Positions 47,535-59,035 of a stretch of 64,000 nucleotides of DNA are shown here, one piece after another (the first letter of the stretch is position 1; every line of letters begins with the position of its first letter). The DNA is taken from contig JH720295.1 of the NCBI GenBank assembly GCA_000231825.2, forward strand, positions 1,878,352-1,942,351, written 5' to 3'. The translations under genes were made by a program, and so were the position numbers. Below the pieces are notes generated by a model. It saw only the letters and a program-made list of their open reading frames with translations. It searched no databases and was not told where the DNA came from. Origin of the DNA: Tetrahymena elliotti 4EA. Its lineage: Eukaryota > Ciliophora > Oligohymenophorea > Hymenostomatida > Tetrahymenidae.

Positions 47535-49616
47535 ATGAGAGAACTTAAAAAAGGTAATTCCAATGATGGAGTGAGAGTATAGAATATAGCTTTGAAAAAG
47601 AGTTCTAGTTAGAAAGTAGAGAATAACAAGACATCAGGCAGTTCAAAAAATGACGATTTCTAATCTTAACATTCAGAGGCTAGTTTACCAGATTCATCTA
47701 GAGTACGTAGAGATGGTAGAAAAAGAATGAAAAAGACAATTAGCAATAAAGTTTATGAGAATATGTAAAGTTAAGATGTTTCAAAAGTAGATGATTCAAA
47801 TTTGTAGCAAATAAACATAGATACATCCATTAATAAGGACAATAACAATCACCAATATAATGCAATAGATTTCATGAGTTTAAATGGATTATCTGAATAA
47901 ACAATGCACAACGAATAAACTCTACCAAATTAAAATTTTGCAGGGGCAGCATTAAAATAATAGCAAATTAATAATTATAGGGTTGGAAACCAAGGCGCCT
48001 CTTCTTTGAATAACAACCTTTCAATTTAATAGCAATTATAAAACAATATAAGCTAATAGAATTAGGGTATTTCTTAATTTTATGCTTCTGCTGATGGTGC
48101 TTAGATGCCTAAAAGAATAGATAATAGAAATCGATAGGTTATAGATTTAAATCAAGTAGAGTAACCCCCTAAACTTAGCATAAAGTAGAAATTGTGCAGA
48201 GGAATAGCTTTGGTTACTTTCTTGAGTTATTTGCTATTTAACATTTACATGACTTTCTAGTAGAGTTCAATTGAAAATGGATAATTAAGAGGACGCAATG
48301 TAGATAATGATGGGAAAAGTGATAGTGATGAGGCCTATCCTCATGCAAAGGAAGAATAAAAAAAAGAAATAGAAGATCTGAGATTATTTAGCTAATAAAT
48401 TGAAAAGAAATGTTAGTTGAGCAAACAGGAATTCATTAAATAATATCGTCTAAAGGAGTTTTTCTTTGATATTTCAACATGTGAATGGCTTAAATCTTGC
48501 AGTTATAAATCTTTTATTTATTCTAATTTTTGCTTAGAAACTTGTCCAGATAACTATAAAAGCATTTTAAACACTTGCATTAGTGATTAGAGTTAGAGAG
48601 GTTCAATTAAATAGTGTCCTGAAAATAACTTTTAATAAGCAATAGCAAGAGAAAATACAGAAGAAACGCAGCTTTATATTTGCAGTAGCTGTTAGGTCGA
48701 ATAATGCTTTTCTTGTCTTTCAAGTAGCGTCTGTTAAATTTGTTATTCAGGCTATTTCTTGGAAAATGGAAAATGTGTCAAGAGTTGTTCAACAAACCAG
48801 TATCAAGAACATTTCAAGACTCAAAGTTGTATTCTATCTACTAACAGGGATTTGAAAGTCGAAGTTAAATATTTAAATTCGAAAATTTTAGCTAAACGCA
48901 TATATTACGAAGTAATATTCAGTCCTGCACAAAACTTAAATAAGAAAACAAGAATTTAATATTTGTATTTCATCAATGACAGAAATGTTCCAGCAAATGA
49001 AATTCTATTAAAATATAATAATTTAAAGAAAACTTTGTTAGAAATAGATCACTTTGTGTTCATTTCGATCCCATCAGTTCCTGATGCATTCTTAAGAGAC
49101 ACAAATTTTTACAGCTTCTTTAATTAGGAACTAATTCCATAAATTGAAAGCCAGTATCAAATTCCATTTTCTTACAGGCACAGATTGATTGCAGGTGAAG
49201 GATATGGAGGTCTTTAAGCTCTATACATAGCTACAAATTCTTCTCCCCTATTCGAATTTGGATTTATTGGATTAATAAACTCATATATTTCTGTGAATGA
49301 CCTTGAAGAAATTGAAAGAAAAAAATTATTTATAACATCAGAAGAAACACTCTCCAAATTTAAATTTGACTTATCCAAAGACTTTAAACTTAAAACAACA
49401 ATTTATACAGATTTTAGTTCATAAAAAAATAACTAAGCTAAGAACTCTTTTAACGAATTAGTTAACCAATTTAAAGAACAAAAACCTAGCTTACAATTAA
49501 ATTTATTAGAACCTCTCTGTGAGGATTAGAATAAATGTACAGAGAACCCCTAGTTTTACCTGTTTAAAGCAGTCATTAATTATAATAAAATTTTAAAAGA
49601 AGAAGAAAGCCCATGA
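47535..49616 (+). CDS. Type II membrane protein with Cys-rich region and degenerate esterase domain, 693 aa
   Basis: A single-exon frame of 694 codons. Residues 1-220 are basic and Q/N-rich with no signal peptide. One hydrophobic segment at about 222-241 (RGIALVTFLSYLLFNIYM) predicts that the rest is lumenal or extracellular. Residues 300-440 contain many cysteines in furin-like spacing (CxxC, CxxCxxC), as in ciliate surface proteins. The C-terminal about 230 residues resemble the esterase D/enterochelin-esterase family (PF00756 type): a segment like ELIPQIESQYQIPFSYRH, then an elbow AGEGYGGLQAL where active members have GHSMGG. The nucleophile serine position is G556, so hydrolysis by the normal mechanism is not expected. 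I infer a surface protein whose esterase fold serves binding. An upstream exon cannot be excluded. Confidence 0.8.
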
Positions 49617-51710
49617 TTTTAAAAAATGAGTAAAATAATTAAACATAATTCAGCATACTTAATCCTCTTAATTACTGAGTATCAATTTAACAATATTTGT
49701 ATTGCATATTTATTACCATCTTTATGAATAAATATTTTTCAGCTTTCTAATTTATTTTAATAAATTTCTTAAGATTAAAGACTAAAACTTTTAAAGTGAA
49801 ATTTAACAATGAAAATTTTTAAAGGGATTAAAAAATTATGTGTTTTATTACTATTTCAAACATTTTTTAATTTAAATCACTAAAGAGCTATAATTCCCTA
49901 AAATATTTTTTTAGTGAATGTGTACTTCATGTGAATTATTAGTTTTATTTCAATATAATTATTAAAAATAAACAAGCATTTCAAGTAACACATTTTCTGA
50001 ATGAAAAAATAACAAAATTATGTATAGATAAAACACTCTCTTTTGATTAATTGAAATATGGTTTTAATAAGAAAAAGGTTAATCTTTGTAAAACTATCAA
50101 GCATGACTTTTATTGCTATGTGTACCTGCAGGTGGTAGTAGAAAATTATCATTGCTCTTTTTATAAATGCAGAGTACTTGATGAATAATTATAAAAAGAA
50201 AAGCCAGATTAATTTTGATTTGATAATCCATCATGTAGATTGTTCTTAATAATTTGAAATCTCTATCTTAATTTTTGATGAGAGCTAATTTTTCAAGTTG
50301 TTATTTGATAAAAAATTTAGAAAAGCTTGTTTTTTTTCATGAATGAAATATCATAATTTTATGTTTGCTAAAATTGAGTGAATTTTGGATCTATCAGCTA
50401 TCCATTTTTTTTATAGAATTAGGTAGATATGAGTTAATTTTCAAATAGATAATTAGATTTGAATGTTAGAGTTTTTCTAATAATTTAATTAAAAATATCA
50501 AGATTTACATTCGAATTAGAAGAAAGTTACATTGATGAATAATTAGAGTTAATTTTTAAATTGGAATCAGATATTTGATAAGTATTATTGATTTCATTAG
50601 TTTTTTTATCAAATCTTTTGGAAAATTTAAATATGATAGATTATTTCTTTCTATTTATTTTTACTGGTAAAGCATAAAAGTAAATAAGCTCAATATAGAA
50701 ATGTAATTATTTGAAAAAAGATTGTTAATCTTTTTTTTTTTTCAAGATAGTTGACAACTTAGATGAAATTATTTTTTAAAATTTAAGAAAACATTTTTCA
50801 TAAAAATTATTTTATTATCATAATAATATGAATAGGATCAATTGGTTACAAATTATCTTTTAGCAGATATTAAATTTATCAGCTTTTCCTTCTATATTAT
50901 TAAAATCTAATAAAATGTTAAAACTTAAGTAAATTTAAATAGAAAGTAATATTGTAATTTAATTTTCATTCTTAGAAATTTTTTTTATTTCTTTCACCAG
51001 AAAGCAAAAAATTGTTTTAAATTTTTTCTAGTAAATAATTTATCTGTTTTGATTTGATTTAAGCTATTATAAAAATATGAGTGACAAATTATAAAAATTT
51101 TATAAAAAATCTTACAAAGATTCCATTTTTAAAAAGATAAATATATCGGCTTGTTACTTACTTGTTTGTTAAAGTTATTGGTTACATAAAGAAAAATGAA
51201 TGCAAGAAACTTATGAAAATTATTATATAAAAAGAGAAAGAAAAAAAGATTGATAAATATAGGATAGTTTTTGTGAAAATGGAATGCAAAAGAGGGACTG
51301 AAAAAAATTTATAAAAATAAATTTATGCGTAGCTTTAATACTTTATACATTTGACTTGGGTATGCTGAGAAGTAATTTAAAGAGTGAAAAGTAGTATTAA
51401 TTATGCGCTGGTCTTAAATAGATGTTGTAATTAATCAGGTTGTATTATTTTACTGTAATTAGTTTTTGTAAGTTATGATTTTTTTGAAATAGAAAGCAAT
51501 TATTATTTATTAATTTAATAAACGAAAGCTAAATGAACACGAAGTTTCTATTGGATTATTAAATTTGTAGTCATTTTATTCGTTTTTAAACACCCAGCTA
51601 GCTTTAATAATTTATTAATTTTAGTTTATTTTAGAATTATTCACTCATTTTTTAATTTTTTACATATTTTTTATTTCAGATTATTTTAAATTTATTTGAT
51701 GAGAGAAAAA
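49617..51710. other. Convergent intergenic region
   Basis: These 2.1 kb lie between the 3' ends of two convergent genes. No gene is seen. The only non-AT-rich point is a 10-bp palindrome ACCTGCAGGT near 50126. Confidence 0.6.
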
Positions 51711-54137
51711 TCATGGTTTTTCTATCTCTTACATTATATTAAAATTTAAATCTTTCTCATTCTCATCTTCTAATTTATGTAAGAATACATGAGGAGAATC
51801 ATGGTTGCCATGGTTGTTGTGTTCATTCGATTTATGTTTCATGAAAGAAGTTTCACAGGGGAGTGTTACTATGTGGTTATCATGAAAATTGTATTTCTGA
51901 TTTTCGAATTGATTGTTTTAGGGGGAAGAAGCTTCTTGTAATTCCATATTTTATAACTTCAGCTCAGGGACAGAATTAAAATAAACCTGCTCCTACAAGA
52001 GTTAATTTTATTCTGCATGGATATCAGGATGAGAAATAAGATTTTTTAATGTATTGGGTTATTCGCTATTGCTGTTATTTCTGAAAGCTGATATTGTTTA
52101 TGAACTGTGTTTGTTAACAAATTAAATGTTGTTTCCACTATATTATTTAACAATATTATGGAGGTTGCTACTGTTTTAATCATTATCCTTATTATTATTT
52201 GAATCATTATTGTCCCACTCAATATTTTATTCTTGAATGTCTTAGTCGTAGTCGTTTCTGTAATCTTCTGATTGTATCTCATCAGGCTTACTAACTCCTG
52301 AATACTTAGAAGATTTACCAGTTTTTAAATATAATTACTGAAGCTGATTATCAATAGAATTTTTTTAATGTGATGAAACATGCTAGTGGAACATATTTTT
52401 AATTTATTGATCGTTACGAGCTAAAATAGATTAGACAACTTAAATTTAGTTTTTATTTTATTGAGTGATCTAATCTTATTAGTTATTTGAGTCATGTCCA
52501 ACAATTTATTCTTCGTAATTACGTTATTCTTATTGTTGATTTGGTTACGCTCTGTCTATTTTATCCTACTAATTTGTTTGATTGAGTGATTAAATTTCCC
52601 CTATTTAAGAATTATCAGCAGAATATGTGTTTAAATTTCTTCGTATATTTGTCTATTCTAACTCTTAACCCTATTAAGGAGGTCCTTAGATAGGATTTTA
52701 AGGAGGGACATTTGGCTCTAGATTTAATAGTTGATTGATGTTTATTATTATTTAATTACCACTGACAGATTGATCACGAGATTATTATACTCTCATTTAC
52801 ATGTCATTATTTTAGTTTCTATTCTGATCAACAACATGACTTTAGTTAATGATATTGCTATTTGTGATGTGTGATTGATTTCTATTTCTATTAGATTATT
52901 ATCTTCTCTTTACAATATGATAATGAACATTATCGGTATACAAAAATTCTAGTAATTCATCTAATATCTCTTTACGAAAATAGCTTATTGATTGATTATC
53001 AGGGATTTTTATATTTTTAATATAATGTTACAAGTCAACTAACGAAGCTTAATGCTTTTAGTTTTAGTTATCATTTTTCAAGCTTTTTTTATTCATAGGC
53101 ACAACTGGAATCAGCTATTTTTGGATACCTAGCTACTCAGCTTGCTTATTAATCCTATCTATCATTAAAACTTTCTTCAGAGCATAGCAAATCAAAATCT
53201 TTCTTCTATCAGAAGAGTGATGATATTCTTTAGTTGGGATAGCTTTATACTAAAACATTAATAAGAAATAAGTCATTGGAAAATTGCATGCTAACCCAAA
53301 TATTGTTAGAAAAATAAATGCAATCATGTAAAGGAATTGAGAATAATTATAATAAGGAGGGTCATCAAAAGTCATTTAAATAAAAGATCCGCTAGTAGAA
53401 CAGACATTAGGATTCTTCTTTTATTGATCTGTTGGAGACTTGTAAGAGTATATCTAGCAGCTATAAATTTTAGAGTAATCCAGCAAAGTAGGAACATATG
53501 AGTCATCAACAGAATCGCATAACCAAAAAGGTAAAGTGTTTAAATTGCCATTATCAAAAGTATAATCATATCCATACAATCCGCTTGTACTCATATGACT
53601 TTTCTTATTTGAAGTGCAACCACATCCATAGATTTAATCCAGAAGAGGGGCAGGAGTAGTAGTTTATTAAAAATTATCAGTTATTCCTCTCTCTAATTTG
53701 TATTTGTCAACATTTGAAATAATTTCATATGTTATTGAATAATAATTTTATTTTGATGATTTTACGTGATCTATCTTGTATGCTCTACAGTGAGACGACG
53801 AATACCTTTAAGAAAAATATTCTCCATAAGAGTTTAAATAGAGATATACAAAAAGTCCAATAAGCCCAAAAATCCATAAAATAGAGCAGACCATACAAAT
53901 GCGTCCATTCTAATTAGCGTTTACTGAATTTGCTTGATACCTAAAGAGTAAATTCATTGCTACAAAATATATAGGAAGCCCTATAAAAAGAGCAAATGCC
54001 CAGTAAAAGTTCTAAGACACAATTGACATCAGTATGGCAATAGTTAAAAGGCATAGCAAGCACAAAACTATTTTTGACCTTTTAAAGGTCCTGTCCTTCT
54101 CAATCTCACACTCGTAAACGTCAGAATATTTGGCCAT
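51711..54137 (-). CDS. Four-TM membrane protein with long Q/N-rich tail, 808 aa, single exon
   Basis: The minus-strand frame from ATG at 54137 to TGA at 51713-51711 is 809 codons. Three hydrophobic helices are close together near the N-terminus (CLLCLLTIAILMSIV, FALFIGLPIYFVAMNLLF, ICMVCSILWIFGLIGLFVYL). A hydrophilic loop of about 180 residues with several cysteines (including GCGC) follows, then a fourth hydrophobic segment (FLYMIAFIFLTIFGLACNF), possibly a hairpin. After this come about 480 residues that are cytosolic, with a short basic helical part and then a long low-complexity Q/N/S-rich tail. The cysteine loop should be lumenal or extracellular. I recognise no family. The Q/N tail is typical of many ciliate proteins. 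The gene is convergent with the 693-aa gene. Confidence 0.82.
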
Positions 54138-56746
54138 GAAAATAAATTGACTTCACCCTTGCTTATTTCGCTTGATTATTTCTCAATTTTATTGTTAAAA
54201 ATTGTTTGCTTGGCTGCTTGCTTTGCTTAATTCTTGTTTGCTCTAGTTGGTTTCTAAACTATTTGCTTTTGAATGACAATATTCTTATATCTCTAGGTAT
54301 ATTTATTTTATGTTATGTTTAATTAATTTTCAATGGAAAAGCTATTAAATAATCAACACTATTTTGTTTTTTTATTTGTGGTAATTCACAATTCTTATCA
54401 AATTTCTAATTAGCTAATTCTTTACTTATTATTTTTTTATAATTTTTTTTTAAGATTGTTTGAATATTTGTATCCTGTCTTTTTATTTGTCTTAAAGAAA
54501 GCTTTTATCTTCTACATGAACAGCACTCTCTTCATTCTATATTTTTATTAACAAATCTCTTCTTGACATCTCATTTATTTGTTACTTTAATAAGTAATTT
54601 ATTTATTTATTCATTCATTCAATCACTCATTAACTCATTCATTTATTCTTTAACTTTGTCAGTCAGTCAGTCAATCAATCTTTTTTCGCAAAGTTAAATA
54701 ACATATGTAGCTTTTCATTTTCTTTCTGGTTTTGTTCTATTTGATTAAATGATGCAAGCAAGCTAGTTTTTTACTCTGCTCAAAAAAACTATCGCAATAT
54801 TTGTCACGCCCTTCAATTTTTTCAAGTTAAAAAAATTTAAATTAATTTAGTACAAAAATTTGATCATTTTTTTGCAATTAATTATTTTTTGCCACATATT
54901 TTATTGAATAATTAATGAATTAAAAATATAAATTTATTTTTGAGCAAATAACAATCGCTCACTCAATCAAATATTCTATATTCTTTCCTTACTTAAAGTT
55001 AACTTCATATTTTATTAATTTAATTAATAGTATTTTCTAGGTAAATTTCTCTAGATCAAATCTTTATTAAGACAAATCTACAGACATTAAAAAAAATAAT
55101 TCCTATTACAATTAATCACAAGCTTAAGCACTTTTCCCTGACCCAATAATCTCTTTGGCGACATTCTAATTTACTTCACTTTTTATTCCAATAATTTCTC
55201 ATTTATTTAAAACGCTGTGCTATCTATCCATATATTTTTTATCTAAATTTGTCTCATCAAAGAAATTATTTAAATTGATTTACTGTAAATTAATTTCATC
55301 CATTTCTAAGAACAAAAAACAGCAATGTCTGAAACAAATCCTCTCAATTCATAAATTATTAATTTATTAAGCTAATTTTTTATTTCATGAATAATTCTAG
55401 AACTTTAGTGAGAGTGGCTTATTAGATAGTCTAATTATATTGAAAAATAACATCAAGAAATAAAATCTATTTTCTCTAAAAACAATTTTAATTATTATTT
55501 TCTGTTCAAAATATTTTTTTTCTATTATTTTTAACTTATTTGTTTGAGTTCAAATTTGCCTTAGTAATACTTTCTGATTACAGGAATTTGCTAAGGATAT
55601 TTTTAATTTAAATTTGATGTCATTTCAAATAGTTTATATTTTTCATATTTTAAATATTTATCATTTATTGAAATAAAATGACTTCTATTCAAGTTTTTCT
55701 TAAAATGATTTATTTTTTTATCTTTCAAATTTCTCAATTAATTCTCTATCATTTCATTTGTATTTATCTTTCTTAAATATTTTACTCTTAATAAGAATTA
55801 TATCTGTTAAAATTAAAATTAATAAAAGCAACCTAAAAAAATTAGGTAAAAATCCTTTTTTTCAAAAGTTTAACCATTAATTTTTTAATTTTAGATTTTT
55901 TTTTTCTTTTTTAAATAGGGATTGGTGGATTAATTGAATATCATAATAAAATCTTAAAGGTAAAGAGGGATAAGAACTTCTATTAATAAAATAACAAGTA
56001 ATTGATTAGCGTTGAGGGCATCTAAATTTGACATTATTTGTATTGTTAATTAGTATTAATACTAGAATAAAATATGGTCATTATTAATTTAATAAATATA
56101 TTAATGGACTCAAATATTTAACTACTTGAAATAATTTCAATGTTAAAGAAAACATTAAAGTATATACAAATTAATTAATTAATATTACCAATTAAATTCT
56201 TTTAATTTATTTGAATTGTATTTTTTCAGTTAAAATATAGAAATGCTTGGAAATTGGTGTTGGGTAAAACACTAAATTCTTGAAAAAAAAGCAAAAATCT
56301 TTTATTATTATTTGATAGAAAAAACTTTTGATGATGAGTAAATTAAACAATAAATAGATAAAGTTGGAATTAAAGTTGATATGACTGACTTAACACTAAG
56401 GAATTATCATTAGTCTGAAATGATATTGAGTTGTGAATTATTTATGGAAGATGATGGATGAGATATTAACAATTTGATAGACTTAATCCTAATTATATTT
56501 ATATTCATAAATCAATAAGAAAATATTAATTATGATAATGGTAATTGGATTAGTTGATTGAATGAAGGAAATTGATACTTTTAATTTCTTAATAATTAAG
56601 TAAATTAGAGATTTTCCAAATACAATTTAAAAGATTATAAATATTCATTTATAATTAAATTAGCTATAGTATTAGTTCTAATAGATTTCGCAAGGTATAT
56701 ATCAATTGAACTCAACAAATAGCAGATACTCCAATTAGCATTAAGC
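54138..56746. other. Intergenic region with simple repeats and one small open frame
   Basis: The 5' flank of the 808-aa gene carries tetranucleotide repeats (ATTC and GTCA types) at about 54595-54690. Otherwise no gene is convincing except the small frame at 56243-56461 listed separately. Confidence 0.55.
56243..56461 (+). CDS. Small open frame, 72 aa, uncertain
   Basis: ATG to TGA is 73 codons. The product is acidic with a DDEQIKQQIDKVGIKVDMTD segment that reads like coding sequence, and it uses TAA and TAG as Gln. It could be a small gene, the last exon of an undetected gene, or chance. No family is recognised and no upstream exon could be built. Confidence 0.25.
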
Positions 56747-59035
56747 ATGGATAAAAAGAAAATTTCTACCAATAAAAATAGTTAGTTGTAAACACCCAAG
56801 GAAGCAAAGACACTTACGAAGAAAGCAACTACAAGAACATAAAGTGTTTCTCCTCAAATAAAGTTATTTGCAAAGGAATCAATCATCAATACATATGCTG
56901 CATTGGCTACTTCATCTCCTCAGAAATCATTAAATTAAAAAGAATTAGCAAAAATTAAAAAGAACGTTGTTAATCAAATGAAAAATAAAAGCACATTAAT
57001 AGCATCTGGTGTTGCAGTTGTGCTATAAAAACCTTCTTAAAAATAAAGTTCTAATAATTTGTCTTCTGCTTCATCAAAAGCTGATTGTTTAATTGATAAT
57101 ACCAAAAATTTAAAAAATCTCTCTTCTTTTACAGAAGTAAATGTCTGCTTAAACACATAAAATAAGGAAAATAATTGCCAATAAAGCTCAATAAAGGAAA
57201 AAAAACAAAAAAAAGACAAAAAGACAGCATTGAAAGACTTGAAACCTCTCAATTTAGAAAAAGAAAAGGAGCTATTTTTCAAAAGCAACTTTACTTATAA
57301 TCCTAATTTCTTGTACTAGCTTTCTGATATAAATTTAAACTACGCAGTTCCTCACACAAAATATTTCGATCTGGCATTGAAAATACTTAATGAAGTTATT
57401 AAAATCTATGGCTCTGAACATAAATTCAATGAAGAAGAAGGAGGTTAAATTATAGATATTCCTACCACAACTTCTTATTTTGATAAATACGTAAAAGGTA
57501 GCAAATTTTAAATATTAATTACTAATTCAAAAATGCTATTTTTAAACCTAAATTTTGATTTTCTATTATTAGATACTCTTTAAACGCATTATCTCAAACT
57601 GGAAAATCTTCATCAAAACGATAAAAAAAATAATAGAGCTTTAAAGCAAAAATAGATAGTCAGATTAATGCATTCCTAAATTAAAGAAAAATATTGAATA
57701 AAACTTTTTTATGAAAATTAACTAATTGTAAATACAATTTATTTTTTTTAAAAGACCTAGAATGTGAAGATCTAGTAACATATGAGTTTTAACCAAACAC
57801 CATTTCTCCAACATGTTGTTAGCATAGTAAAGTAAGCATTTTATTTAGAATTTTCAAGTGGTTTTATTTTACTCAGCTTATAAGAATATACTTATTTGTT
57901 TACATAGTATCATAAATTAAGTGTTAAAATAATATTTTTAAAACCGACTAATTTTTTATTTGCTTTCTGTTCAACATTTACTGATTTATTATATTAATAA
58001 AATAGGATGGAACTAGTAAAATAATCATAGGATTACCAATACTTTATAGAGAACTTAGAATATAAGGAGTTTTAAATCATGAAATAGGAACACACTTTCT
58101 AAGAAAACATAATGAAAGATAATAAGTCTGGTTTAAGGTAAAAACAAAATTTAAATAAATACTGTGTTTACTTACCTCTAAGATCAAAATTTTTTATATT
58201 AGCAGATATGGGGATATTTTAATGAAGATTGAAAGAATGTACTCTAATCCTCCTTTATCATAATAGATGTCTAATTTTTAACTATTTTCTAGTAAAATAA
58301 GTAAAAAACCCCCTCTTCAACAAAAGTTTTTAAGTCTTTTAATAATTGAATAGATTATTTATATTGATTAAAAATAATTTTTTAAGATAATTTGTTTTTG
58401 CATATCTGATTTTTAGAAGAATTTAATTTTCAATAATAATAAATTAAACATATTTTATAAATAAAAGTAAAGAAAGAAATTTGGTTTGGAACCTTCATCA
58501 AAAGTAGAAGAGGGATTGGCTTTAGTTAATTAAAAATATGATTTAGCTTTAAATTAATCATAGAAGCCTTTTGTATTTAATGCTGCTCTGCACTATTATG
58601 CATCGGTAAAAAGTAGCCAGATGTCATTTTCAGGTAAAATTAATTGAAATAGTTTTATCGCTTAAAAAATTATAATATTTATTAGAGCTATTCAATGATT
58701 TAGAAAAATATGTAAAAGATCCTGATAAAAGATGGAGGGAATGTTTAAGAGTTAAAAGGGGTATATCTGATACTTCATAACACTTAGGAATGTACAAAGA
58801 TTAGATATATTTAATTGGAATAAGAAGAGTTTTAAAATACAGAAATAAAATAGACCTAGTAAAACTTCATTCAGGTAAAATAACTGTCAAAGACTGTATG
58901 AAATTAACAGAAAAAAATCTGATAAATACAGAAAAGATAAAAATTCCTTACTTTTTAAAAGATATCAATTTATACAAAAAAGCATTAGATAGAATAGCAG
59001 AAGTTAATTTTATGAGCGATTTAACTGTTAATTGA
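56747..59035 (+). CDS. MATCAP-like (DUF1704) zinc carboxypeptidase, 491 aa, 5 exons
   Basis: Exons 56747-57497, 57755-57831, 58006-58137, 58468-58633 and 58686-59035 sum to 492 codons. The first about 165 residues are basic, S/K-rich and probably disordered. The catalytic domain follows: NPNFLYQL, LPILYRELRIQGVL, then HEIGTHFLR with H301, E302 and H306, and VEEGLAL where E334 or E335 can be the third zinc ligand. Downstream, SQMSFSELF, RWRECLRVKRG and KDQIYLIG match the KIAA0895/MATCAP family, whose members remove the C-terminal tyrosine of alpha-tubulin. Exon joins were chosen because they restore this family alignment without gaps. The basic N-terminus could bind microtubules. All visible catalytic residues are kept, so an active tubulin-modifying peptidase is predicted. 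In a ciliate this would act on cilia and cortical microtubules. Confidence 0.9.
58210..58313. other. G4...C5 pair in intron 3 of the carboxypeptidase gene
   Basis: Intron 3 (58138-58467) holds GGGG at 58210-58213 and CCCCC at 58309-58313, with 95 bp between. The C tract is preceded by A6 and followed by TCTT, so its reverse complement is a purine run ending in G5. Confidence 0.48.

Noticed and set aside
50100..50170. Less AT-rich spot with the palindrome ACCTGCAGGT
   Set aside because: A single 10-bp palindrome with no repeat, no hairpin extension and no nearby gene start is within chance.
52046..52282. Minus-strand frame of 78 codons inside the 808-aa gene
   Set aside because: It is another frame of the Q/N-rich tail of the larger gene on the same strand.
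57570..57720. A possible extra exon between exons 1 and 2 of the carboxypeptidase gene
   Set aside because: Including it requires a TGA or breaks the family alignment. Joining 57497 directly to 57755 restores the frame and the conserved sequence.
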